Below, one piece after another: positions 27,735 through 38,589 of a DNA stretch of 64,000 nt. Positions within the stretch are counted from its first letter, which is position 1. Every line of letters begins with the position of its first letter. This DNA comes from Trema orientale. Lineage: Eukaryota > Streptophyta > Magnoliopsida > Rosales > Cannabaceae. A program made the translations under genes and the position numbers. The stretch is from assembly GCA_002914845.1 (NCBI GenBank), contig JXTC01000383.1:25499-89498 (forward strand), given 5' to 3'. The notes under the pieces were generated by a model. That model was not told the origin of the DNA. It worked only from the letters and a program-made list of their open reading frames with translations, and ran no database searches.

Positions 27735-29100
27735 CTGGGTTGTGCCGTACCGGCTCAAGCACATTTAGATATGGTACATTCATACCTCATGTTGTGTCAG
27801 CCCAGGTACGATAAGTAATCGTGCCGTGTTTGGCCCATTATGTGCCTGTGCCTGTGCCTGTACCGTGCCCATGCCGGATTTCGTGTCGTTAATGTGCCAT
27901 TCATATTTGTCTATTTTTGTGCCTAATTGTTCTCGTTTTTAATATTATGCTAATACTGTGCCTAATTATGCCCGTTTTTGGTATTGTGCTATTTTTCATA
28001 CCTAATTGTGCTCGTTTTTAATATTATGCTAATACTGTGCCTAATTATGCTCGTTTTTGGTATTGTGCTATTTTTCATACCTAATCGTGCTCGTTTTTGA
28101 TATTATACTATTTTCGTACCTAACTCTGTCTGTTTCCGATATTATGATATTTTTGTACTAATTGCACATGTCTTAGATACTATGTTATTTCCATGCCTAA
28201 CTGTGCTTATTTTTTTAGTATGTTATTCTTGTGTCTAATCTTGCCCAGTTTTTATATCATATATAATTTCAAGCCTAATTATTTCTATTTTTAAACTCTT
28301 ATTGTTCTTGTTCTATAATTATGATCATTATTGGTTTTTTTTTTTAATTTTAGTTGTTTTAATGCTATTAGACATATTTCCTTTTAAGTAGTTATGAATT
28401 ATTATTTATTTTGTAATAGAAAGAAATTATTTGAAAATTGATATAATTTTCATATAAAAACAAGTATAAATTGAAATATTAGAATGTACGTAAGAAATGA
28501 TAATTAATTTAAATTTTTATAGTTAAAGTACATTTCAACTAAATTTGTGTCTATTCAAATTATATCAAAATGTGTAACTCAAAAGTTATGATTAACATCT
28601 ACCTAAATTATATTTTCTTTCTTATATTTTTGAGAATTTTTTATTGGATGTGAGTTTTATTTTAGATTCTTAATATCTTTCAACTCTTTGTCCCAAACTT
28701 ATTAAATTTTAGAATTTTTTGATTTAAAAAATTGAAATTGATGTAATATATTTTTAATATATATTTTTACATAGAAAAATATTTTAATTTTAATCTTTTC
28801 TATTTTTTTTCACATTTATTGTATTAAAATTATGCCAATAAAATTAAAATAAATTTAATTTAAGTATAGTTTTTGCAAATTAATTATTTTTGTTAATCAT
28901 GCCTACTGCGCCTGTTGTTTGTACTTGTCGTGCCATGTGCTGTGCCCATGCCCATGCCTGTGCCATGCTAACCTGAGTACATTTACTTATCGTCGTGCCC
29001 ATAGCATGATTATTAATCGTGTCGTACCATGCTGAGCATAGTTACTAATCTGTTGTGATGAGTATGGTTACTAATCATGCCGTGCTATTTTGACGCTACT
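27735..29100. mobile_element. GTGCC-rich transposon-like block
   Basis: Both ends of this AT-rich block are dense in the word gtgcc and variants (27740-27900 and 28900-29080), and a minisatellite occupies its left half. There is no coding frame. The class is unknown to me and the borders are approximate. Confidence 0.35.
27910..28215. repeat. Minisatellite, about 40-bp monomer with a 79-bp higher-order period
   Basis: Repeats of the type gtgcctaattatgctcgttt followed by a tattgtgctat-like part. Alternating monomers give a 79-bp period (taatactgtg recurs at 27951 and 28030). The right-hand copies are increasingly diverged. Confidence 0.8.
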
Positions 29101-30270
29101 ACTCATCAATTTAGTTGGGTTTGTTGTCTGTAAAAGGAGTTGGTTGCATTTCTATTCATTTTCTCTCATAATTATATTAATTTGCTTAAAAAATCATGAG
29201 AAATTCAGGAAGTATATCATTTGCTAGTTCTAGATGTATTTCCCCCCTTCTTTTGTTGCTTCATGTGAAAACAAAAAAGAAAAGGTCTTTTTTTTTTCCC
29301 TCCTCTTTTCCAAAGAAATTTTCTTACCCAAATTATGTAGATTATATCAAGATGCACACGAACCATGCAAAGTTTCAGTACCCTTCAACCTCTAAATTAT
29401 TAATTCTTTCGTAAAAACCAACAAGAAATGACTTACTTTTCTGCTGTATTTTTCTTGATCCCAGGTTCCAAACAAAGCCTTGATTTGGGAAAAACTTTGA
29501 CTTGTGCACACAAGCAGATGATAATAAATTGGGGGAAAGAAACGAAAATTAGAGCAAATTTTCTACATTTTATTCAAACTTGGTACGTAAACCCGACTTC
29601 AAAATGAAGTTTTACACCAATTTGAAGCTAAAAGTGTGCTCCAACCGAACTCTATATAGAACTTCATTTTAGAGTTTACTACAAAATTGTACCAAATTTG
29701 GTGCAACACTGTAGCTTTAAAGTTTGTTTTATAAACTTTATTAACCCCATTTTACCCCTTAAATATAATAAGCAATGAAATTTATTCGTTGGGTGTCCTT
29801 TTTTTTAATTGTTTGTCTAATAATTTGGTGATTTTTTTATGTGAAATCTTTTTTCCCCTTGTGATTATGATATTAAATGTAACTTTTTTTATTTGTGATG
29901 TTAAATGTTTTTTTTTTAAGTTAAAATATTAAATGTAATGTTTTCTTTTAAATAAATTTCTTTAACAAATGCAATTAATGTTAATTATGTACATTAGATT
30001 AATTATTGTAGCTTTACATAAATATATAATTAAATAATTGGTGAAATATATTAATTGTTTATAAATTTTAAAAAAAGAGGAAAAGAAAGGGAATATTCTT
30101 TTTAATGTAAGATTTAAATTTCTGAGTCAGAGATGAGCTTTGAAGATAGTATGAAAAAAAATTTGAATGGGTGCAAAAGTTACGCCAATTTGAAATTTTG
30201 GGTTGGGGATGGTCTTATTGGACTGAGATGACTAGTTTTCCAAGCCAAAAAATGCCTTAGCTTTTTAGTA
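29101..30270. other. AT-rich spacer with MITE-like remnants
   Basis: No gene. The phrases ccaaccgaactct near 29643 and gggttggggatggtctta near 30201 resemble the opposite ends of common plant MITEs, but the arms do not pair well enough for a firm call. Confidence 0.35.
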
Positions 30271-30687
30271 GGGGAAAATCCATAAATACCCATTTTTAAA
30301 ACCATATTTCCATAAATACTTATTTTAATTCTATTTTACCAATACCCATTTTTGAAGAAATGTAGACCACTAGTGCTTTACGAATGAAATGTATACCACA
30401 AAATATAAATATTTCATTACGGTATACATTTCATCAATAAAAAGTAGCACATATTTCAAAATATATACCGTGTATTAAATTTATAATGAAAAATATAAAC
30501 AATAGTAAACATTTACATTATAAATATATACCGTTCATATTTCACACATAAAATTATATTTCATAGGTAAAAATTTACATTGTAAATATATGTCACTCAT
30601 GTTTTGCACAAAAAATGTATACCATAAAAACGAGTATTTTTGAAAGAAAAATTAAGAACAAGTATTTATGAAAAAGTGTAAATTCCT
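30271..30687 (+). mobile_element. MULE-like non-autonomous element, copy 2
   Basis: A 417-bp element flanked by the perfect 10-bp duplication ctttttagta (30261-30270 and 30688-30697). Its ends are imperfect inverted repeats including cataaatac. It is colinear with the element at 10112-10542, in the same orientation. Confidence 0.75.
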
Positions 30688-30720
30688 CTTTTTAGTACAA
30701 TTTTCTATTTAAAAAAGAAA

Positions 30721-31008
30721 GGGGCTTATAGAAATGTGACCAAATGTTGGGTCCAATTTCAGTAAATGTCCATTTGTCAAATGTTATAGCAAAATGTCCA
30801 GTATATATACTTATATACCCGTAAAATTTTATATACTTAGTATAAAAAATTATATACCCAGTGCATTTCAGTACAATAACTAAAATTAGTAGATATGTGT
30901 ATCTACCAAGTGTAAAAATATATATACCTGGACATTTAGCTATAGAATTTTAAAAATGGACATCTATTTAGTCAAATTTAAAATTTTGGTCATCCACCTA
31001 AATTTTTC
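30721..31008. mobile_element. MULE-like element with long inverted repeats
   Basis: 288 bp whose arms pair imperfectly over about 90 bp (tgaccaaa, aaatgtccat and aaatgtcca blocks recur inverted). It is flanked by the 9-bp repeat aaaaagaaa (30712-30720 and 31009-31017). This is A-rich sequence, so the duplication is weaker evidence here. It lies 33 bp from the previous element. Confidence 0.6.
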
Positions 31009-31378
31009 AAAAAGAAACCCATGAAATTTTAAACGTTTTGTTGAGATGCCAATAATCTGATTATTCTTCAACTCTTATCTTATTTGGTTAAAAATGATCC
31101 GGGTATCAACCCCACCACTCAGAACTATTGTTCGGGGTCGGAGTTGTGCGCTGGATTAATTAGAGTGACCTGTACTTAATTTAGACAAAACAGAAGATAA
31201 TTGGATTAGCTCGTTAGAATGCACAACAGAAAGGGTCATCACAACACTTCCACGTGTCGAAACAAGATAGGCGGTTGCAATAAGAACAACTCTTCCTACG
31301 TATCTCGACAAGATTGGCGGTTGCAAGGATGACTCACTTAGTGCGCAGCAGAATAAGCAGAAATAAAATAATATTAAA

Positions 31379-31859
31379 AGTTGACGGAGGCAAATAAACC
31401 GACCATATTGTCAACTGAAGACTAGAAGTAATATAATAACGCAATAATTAAATAGACAGGAATTTAAATATTACTAGTTGACTGAGGCGAATAAACCGAC
31501 CATAGTGTCAACTAGAAGTTAGTAACAGAAATAAATTACAGAAAAATAAATGGTTAGAAACTGACGAAGGCGATACCGTCCATATGCCAGTTTCAGTTAG
31601 TTAGAGGGGTTAGGATTACGAGGCGGAAAGTCCAGCCATATCATCGTAGATAATAATAAATAACTGAAATTAAAATGCTGAAATTTAAATAAAACGGTGT
31701 GACCGGTTGCAAGGAAAAACAACACAGATCATTAAATAAATGTGCACAATAATTAAAAGGGGAGCAAAGTAACCGATTGCACTTAAGGCAGCAATACAGA
31801 TTACTTTATAGGGAAGGGGAAACGTAGTAACTGATTGCATTTAGAGCAGCAATACAAAT
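31379..31859. repeat. Array of hairpins with conserved loops and differing stems
   Basis: Four hairpins share a loop of the type gaggcgaataaaccgaccat but have different stems: 31379-31416 (agttgac/gtcaact), 31474-31515 (ctagttgac/gtcaactag), 31557-31594 (gaaactg/cagtttc) and 31617-31648 (tacga/tcgta). Two more, near 31770-31805 and 31826-31862, share a second loop type (gattgca, gcagcaatac) with agtaa/ttact stems. The motif ggcggttgcaa occurs twice upstream (31270-31330). There is no coding frame. The identity is unknown; it could be the untranslated part of a retrotransposon. Confidence 0.6.
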
Positions 31860-31862
31860 TAC

Positions 31863-33190
31863 TTACCACGGTAGAGATATGGGAGATATATATATATATA
31901 TATATAATATAAAGAGCACAAAAACCTCGAACTTGTGCTACAGGTCAAGCACAAGATTGTGAAGAGTAGCTCGGTACCCAAAGATCGCTGAAGTACGTAA
32001 GTCAGAAATTCAGATTGACGAAGAGCACGAAGAGATGTTGATGGAATAGATCAAAAAGTTGGTTTCGGATTGAAACAAGAAACAGAGGGTGGCGTTGGTG
32101 AAGAAGAGAACAACGGGTATTAGTGGTGTGTGCCCTATGAAGTGATGAGAAAGGCATGTATATGTGAAGAACATAAAAAAAATGGGTCACGGCTTAATAC
32201 AAAAGGAAGGGAGTTTAAGGCCCAAGAAGAAATGGTAACAAACCCAAATAAGTATATAAATGAGCGTGGGGGACAAAAGCTGGATAAATTAAATAAAAAA
32301 TGAAGAGAAACAAAAGAGTAATATGAGAGGATTGATTTAAACCACTGCAAGTACAACCAGGAACCCAAAACCAAGAGAAGTATGTATATATATATATATA
32401 GGTATAGGTTTGGAAGAGGACAAGAAGAAGGTATCACGTGTTGGCTTTCTTTAATGAATAAAGATCAAATCAACATGTGGGAATGAAGTTAATATAGCAA
32501 ATTGATAGAGTTTGGATGATGTAGTGGCCTTGAATGACGAGAAAAGGAGTAAAAGGGAGATTAATAGATGGGAAAATTCAGTGACTTTGAGGAAAGGATA
32601 TCAGACTAATTTTTATTGCCTCCCTTTCTAGCCATTTTACAAGAGAAACACCTTATATATATACACATGCAACTCCACCGCTCCGGCCAAGTGCTGCGTG
32701 GCAAAGTGGGGGGACACCTCAACATGAGTTGTCATGTGAATACGGATTCTCCTTATGACTTGACACATGGCCTCTTAAAAAAAAAAATAAATAAATAAAA
32801 TAGTGATAATAATAACAACAGTTGTCCAATCTAAACTTGCTACGTGACTAAGGTGTTCCAATGGGTATTGACATCTCATCACGAATGGAGTCTTCAAATG
32901 GTCTTTTGTGTCTTGCTGACATAGCATAGATTTGACAATTTTTCAATGAAAAATTGACACGTCCAATCTTCTTAATTGACCCCATATTGCATAATTATCA
33001 CATTATTTGTGACTTAATATTTTTAGTTAGTGACAAATTATGAACAAATTGTCACACCCCAAAACAACTATTAATTAGGTTGTGATCGTAACCACATTAT
33101 AATGGATCAAAACCTTCTTCTTCCATCTTCTCTATAAAAGTATACATAGGCTTCTTATAAAATTTCAGGCCCAAAGTACTAAAAATAGAA
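31863..33190. other. Spacer with (TA)n and unexplained A-rich block
   Basis: Contains a (TA)n run at 31887-31908 and another near 32387-32402. The stretch 31920-32440 is richer in purines and less AT-rich than its surroundings. It continues the hairpin block and may be part of the same repeat. I recognise no gene. Confidence 0.4.
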
Positions 33191-34632
33191 GAGAAAAGGA
33201 CACGGATAGGACTAATTTGAGTCATGGTGGACATTTTTGGGACACGCAAGTTTTTTAGACATAGATAGGACCAAAATTTTAAGTTGATGAAGAGAGAAAT
33301 AAAAGATTTCCAATATTACCCTTAGCTGATAAGTGGAAGTTGATGTGAAAATTTAATGCATTAAATGCACTTTCCCATTCTTTTTTTTTTTTCATTTTCA
33401 TTCTTTCCTTCTTTTGCCATATTTATTTCTCTCTCTCATCTTTTCACACTCATGTTCTTCTTTTCTCCCTTTCTGTTTATTTTTTTTTTCTTTTCTAACC
33501 AAAGCATTTTTAATTCGAAAAAAGAGCGAAACTTGTTACTTGGATCTTGTTTAGGAGCTTTGGCATTTGAAAGCTTAGATCTTATAAGATAAATATATAC
33601 TTTATTTCATAAAATGTAACACAATGAGTATTCAATACTAAAAGGAGTCTATAATAGTGATCTAGAAAATATTGTGCTGAAATATTCATGTATTTTTGCT
33701 GAACTTTATTTATCTTCTTCATGCAATGGTGATATAGACGTCCCAGGTCAAGTAGTTCATGACTTTAGGATAAAAATTAATAGGTGTGGAGACAAAAATT
33801 ACTTGACTAACCCTTGATTCTAGGTCACGTGGGTCAAGAACTACTTGACCTGAAACAACAAGTAATAAAAATATAAATGAGGACTTAAATAGACTCTTCT
33901 TCTTCGACAATGGGGACATAGATGATGACTTTATCGTTTTTCCTGCCAACGTCATAGGTGTAGATTTCGTAGACTCTTTCTAACCTTCGATTGACTTAGT
34001 TTTGTTATTTTGGGACTTTCCGTATTCCTCTAGATAAGAAGAATTAATTGAAAAGCTTAAAAACGGACTTGGGTGAACAATTTTTTGAATTTAAGAGCGG
34101 TTTTCTCTGGTTTTCATAATCGAACATAAGGAGCTCTACATATTTAATGATAAATAAAATACAGTCTGAGATTAAAAAAATAAAAAAAATAAACAATAAG
34201 TTAAATCAACTAAATAAACTTATCAAATAGACATCAGGTCAAGTTTTACTCGACCTAAAATCAAGTACAACTTGACCTTAGTCAGGTAAATGATTCATGA
34301 TCTTATGTTATTAAAAATTTGTTATGAGGTCAAGATTCACTTGACCCCCTATGTCAAGAAGTATCTGACCTTAGGTCAAGTGGATCTTGACCTTTTCAGA
34401 ACTTGACCTCTGCTGTAGCCAAGTGGGCTTTATGGGGAAATGTGTGGGATGGGGTCATGTCAGTCAATAGTCATGTCAGCTTTTCTGTGGTGTTTGCTGA
34501 GGGTTTAATCAGGGTATTTTAGTCTTTTAACTCGTGGGGATCCCAATTTTTAGTCCTAGAAAACTTATTATTAGAGGTAGTCCTAAAATTATCCACAATG
34601 GCCTAAACTAGTCCTATCTGCGTCCTTTTCTC
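33191..34632. mobile_element. 1.44-kb MULE-like element
   Basis: Inverted ends pair over about 50 bp: both begin gagaaaaggac followed by ataggact in the correct orientation. The flanks aaaatagaa (33182-33190) and aaaattgaa (34633-34641) match in 8 of 9 positions. The interior (33740-34410) is full of small dyads of aggtcaag/cttgacct. No transposase frame. Confidence 0.7.
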
Positions 34633-34666
34633 AAAATTGAATAATCTAGGATGGGCTGAATTTTCT

Positions 34667-34986
34667 AAAAATCCCATATTGATTTAGAAAACTATCACGG
34701 TTTAAAAGTATATTTAGAAAATTATATTTTTAATAGATATTTGGGAAAATGCCACTTTTTCTTTGAAATTGATATTTTTCAATTGTACTCCGAGTAACTA
34801 GTTCGGTTACTTGGTAACTAATCTAGTTACTTAAGATGAACAGTCAAATTACCTGAGGTAACTTGATTGGTTACTTTAAGTATCTTATCAATTAATAAAA
34901 AGTTATATTTTTCTATATATTTTTCAAGTGTTATTTTTATAACTAAAATCCGAGATTTTCAAACGATTTCAAAATTTGGGATTTTT
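34667..34986. mobile_element. Short inverted-repeat element
   Basis: Ends aaaaatccca and tgggattttt are perfect inverted repeats of 10 bp, with weaker pairing further in. The interior has several gtaact/agttac dyads. No duplication of flanking sequence was found, so the borders are provisional. Confidence 0.4.
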
Positions 34987-35029
34987 CAATTGTTTTTGAA
35001 AAATTACGATAAGGAAACAAATTTTCTTT

Positions 35030-36455
35030 GGGTAAATGACACTCACTACTATGTTTTTAAAAAGAATGACAAAAATACGACCTTAGAGCTATGATTTATT
35101 TTTGTACGATCTAAAGAGGATATTTTGTCTAAATAATGGATGCTAAAGGATACGGTGGTAAATTCGTAAATATGAGAATCTTATCAAAATTTAGGATTAA
35201 GTTAAAGAAATATATAGTGAACAACTGAAAGCTTCATTATTGCAATGGTTTGACAAGTAAATGCTACCTATTCTTTCCAAGTTCAATTGATAGCAAGTTC
35301 ATCATTTTCTCTTCTTTTTTTTTTCTCCTTTCTTTGCTGCTTTTCGTTTTTTTCTTTTTTCTTTTTTCTCTTTTTTTCATTATTCATTTTTTTCCTTTCT
35401 TAATAACCTTTTCATTTTTTTATTTTTCATTTTTTTCCTTTTCTTAAAAAAATTATTTTGTTTCCTTTTTTTTTTTTCCCCTTTTTCATTTTTCGTTTTT
35501 TTCCTTTTAAAAAAAACAATTCTTCAAGGAAAAATTATTTCTTAAAGGGAAAAAAAATATTTTGATTACCAAAAGGATTCATGTTTTGATTAGTGAAGGA
35601 TTAGAGAGATTGAAATGACTAAATGAGATGTTAGATGTAGTATTAATATTCATAAAAATTTTAGTATCCAAAGTNNNNNNNNNNNNNNNNNNNNNNNNNN
35701 NNNNNNNNNNNNNNNNNNNNNNNNNNNNNNNNNNNNNNNNNNNNNNNNNNNNNNNNNNNNNNNNNNNNNNNNNNNNNNNNNNNNNNNNNNNNNNNNNNNN
35801 NNNNNNNNNNNNNNNNNNNNNNNNNNNNNNNNNNNNNNNNNNNNNNNNNNNNNNNNNNNNNNNNNNNNNNNNNNNNNNNNNNNNNNNNNNNNNNNNNNNN
35901 NNNNNNNNNNNNNNNNNNNNNNNNNNNNNNNNNNNNNNNNNNNNNNNNNNNNNNNNNNNNNNNNNNNNNNNNNNNNNNNNNNNNNNNNNNNNNNNNNNNN
36001 NNNNNNNNNNNNNNNNNNNNNNNNAAAAAAAAAAGAAATTAAAGAGATAAATAATATAATAATGAAAAAGAAGATGAAAAAAAGTGATTTTATCTAGACC
36101 ATACATAAGAAATACTTACGTACATGGCTTTCGGCTAAAGGAAATTAAACTGGTTTCTAAGGAAATTAAACTGGTTTCTAGGAAACCTTTGTAGTTTCCT
36201 GTGATTTACTTACTTACAGAACGTTCCGCTAATAGGAAACCAAATTAAACCAAATTGATTTATAGGAAATCTTTGTGGTTTCCTGTAAAAAAAAAAGAAA
36301 AAAAGATGACTTATTTACTAAAATGCCACTGCATTTTCTAACTTTCAAAGTATTTAGAAAAATGCCATAAAAAGATCGTACGGATTTTTATTATTTTTGA
36401 AAGATCGTAAATTTGGTATTATTTTTTGAAAAATTAGTATAAGTGTCCAAATCCC
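35030..36455 (+). mobile_element. MULE-like element with internal minisatellite, copy A (contains gap)
   Basis: Starts gggtaaatgacac and ends aagtgtccaaatccc. The flanks attttcttt (35021-35029) and atttccttt (36456-36464) agree in 8 of 9 positions. The last 330 bp are nearly identical to the end of copy B (52665-52993), including the remnant of the ggaaacca/tggtttcc repeat array. A 350-N gap occupies the middle, where copy B has its array, so the gap probably hides collapsed repeats. Confidence 0.7.
35675..36024. other. Assembly gap (350 N)
   Basis: Run of N inside a repetitive element. Confidence 0.99.
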
Positions 36456-36594
36456 ATTTCCTTTTTTCACTTTATCCACAGCCCCATCTTTGCAGGCCCA
36501 AAACATGAAATATGGGCTGGGCCCATTTGGTATCATTCGTATAATCTAAAAACTAGCATTTGGCTAATACTCTAATTTTCGGATACTTTAGTTA

Positions 36595-36692
36595 CAAATT
36601 AGTGGGGAGGGAGAGGAGGAGGGGATCAAACCCCACGCCTCTTGCTCTCATGAGAGAGCCTTTGCCACACGAGCTATTGCTCGTGGGTTGTA
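36595..36692 (-). repeat. tRNA-derived SINE-like fragment
   Basis: On the minus strand an A box TAGCTCGTGTGG (36676-36665) and a B box of the type GGTTTGATCC (36632-36623) are about 33 nt apart, as in tRNA-derived SINE heads. It does not fold as a complete tRNA and no tail could be defined. Confidence 0.45.
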
Positions 36693-36942
36693 CTCTAATT
36701 CTCCCCATTTCTTCATAACGCACCAACACTGGTCAATATAAAATTCAATCTCGTCAAGCCATAATTACAAGAAATCACACTGAAAAGCTCTAATCTCTAC
36801 CATCTTCTTAAAAGCACCTTAAAAGCACTCAAACCTTCTCTAATCATAGCTCTGCTAATCATACCTCTGCTTTTACATAAGCCTGATCATGACCAAGGTT
36901 CGAAAAATGTCATCATTTGTTAAAACATTAAACTCTCTCAGT

Positions 36943-37602
36943 CAGTGACGGAGCTATAAAATTTTTCGAGCGGCAAAATCTAATATTAAATTTAGTTTTT
37001 TTTATCTTCCTCTTTTTTTTTGCTCTTTATACTTTTTTCTTCAATTTCTTTAAATGGACTTACAATTGAGTAATATGATATAGGACAATCTAAAAATGAT
37101 AATTTTGAAATAAACATAGTCGATAAGAACCAAAATATGATTAATCTTTTTTTAAAGTGAGGTTCAAAGAAAAATTATTCATAAAAGTGTAGTAAAAATC
37201 AAGTGGGGAGGGCTACAGTAAGGGCGCCCCTACGTAGGGCCACCCTTTATACACCGTTTGATGGGAATCTGTGGAGAATCTGTTTATACACAGATTCCCA
37301 TCAAACGGTGTATAGACAGGACCCTACGCAGGGACGCCCCTACTGTAGACGCACCCAAATCAAGTATTTAATAATAATATAAGTAAAGTCTAAAAATCAT
37401 AAAATTCAATGCCTCAAATATGGGGCATTGTTGAATTTTTCATGAGATATGTGGGTGAATTTTCAAATTATCAAAATATAAGGGGAGGCAAATAAGGGAT
37501 GTGATCGAATATTTTAATAAAAAGCAGAATAAAAGTTGAAATTTTAAAAAGATTTTAAAAAGTTGAGGGGATGCCCCCTGGGCACAAGGTGGCTCCGCTC
37601 TG
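36943..37602. mobile_element. Candidate DNA transposon remnant with CGGAGC ends
   Basis: The left end cagtgacggagc and the right end, in reverse complement ccagagcggagccacc, are short imperfect inverted repeats of a type common in plant genomes. The small hairpin element at 37205-37356 is nested in it. Its superfamily is not determined. Confidence 0.4.
37205..37356. mobile_element. 152-bp hairpin MITE
   Basis: Two arms of about 70 bp pair through gggnnngnctacagta, cgcccctacg, tatacaccgtttgatggg and aatctgtg, leaving a loop of about 13 bases. It is flanked by the perfect 9-bp duplication aaatcaagt (37196-37204 and 37357-37365). The arms are more GC-rich than the surrounding DNA, suggesting a recent arrival. 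Confidence 0.85.
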
Positions 37603-38589
37603 GTCAATTTACAATCTAATGGTGGGTGAGAATTTTTGAGACCAAGCCAAAATATGAAATAATGCACTAGTTCTGAGTGGTGGGAACCCAATTAAAGAAG
37701 ATTTCATGTGTACCCACCCCAGATGAGAAAGAAGGCTCTTACAGATTCTATCAAAGACTCATGACAGAACTCTGAAAATTACGAGGGAAAAGACAAAGGA
37801 AAATGAATTTTGAATTTTGGCATCAAGAAAAGCACAGCGAAAAAGCAGGACATTTTCCATTCGTCAATTAACGATTTAGAGGTTCAGGGGTAGATTTGAA
37901 ACTTTTTATAGTTGGGGGACAACTTGATATAATCTACATTTGAGGGGAAAAATATGACCAAAACCAGTTGAACTTGGGGGGAAAAAAAAAAAAAAAAAAC
38001 CAAAAAAGACGTGAGATTCATGAGGTTATAATCTCTTATTACAGGTATTAAATCCTAAAAATTGATGACAAAATTATCAAAGCATATGACTAAATCCATT
38101 CGCAGTCCCCCGTGATTTCAGTTTATCGTTTTAAGTTTTATCGATTTTCTTCGTCGGAAGTTCATCCTTCTACTGTCCTCTTATATTTTGCTTATTCGTG
38201 TTTTTCCCCTTCAAATGCTTAGCAAGAGATGGATTCTGGAGCTGTCCATGGAACTTCCATTAATGGTGGGCCTTCATAGCTTTCCTTTCATAGACGGTGA
38301 TTGTGAAGTCTTTGGTGGTTGGTTGAACTGGGATTTTGAGTAAATGCATGTTAATCCGACGGAAGAGGGAAAGGACAGTAGTTCTTCCTAGAGTTCCAAA
38401 AACAACTAGTTATGGATACTCAAATCAGTTGCATTATGCTTCCTTTTTCCAGCATCATTGAACAGCAAAATTAAAGTTCATTCTTTTAGCCAAACTAGGA
38501 GTTACTTTATCTACTTACAAAAAATGTGCTCTACATTTATCTCATCAAACTTCTATTGTTTGGAAAAACAATCCATTGAATCAAGTTAT
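37603..38589. other. Spacer downstream of the glycosyltransferase gene
   Basis: No gene recognised. The right part (38100-38589) probably includes the glycosyltransferase 3' UTR on the minus strand. Confidence 0.4.

Noticed and set aside
35579..36106. ORFs across the gap at 35675-36024
   Set aside because: Same artefact of reading through N.
36943..37602. Definite superfamily for the CGGAGC-ended remnant
   Set aside because: The ends are short and no reliable target-site duplication was found, so I left the class open.
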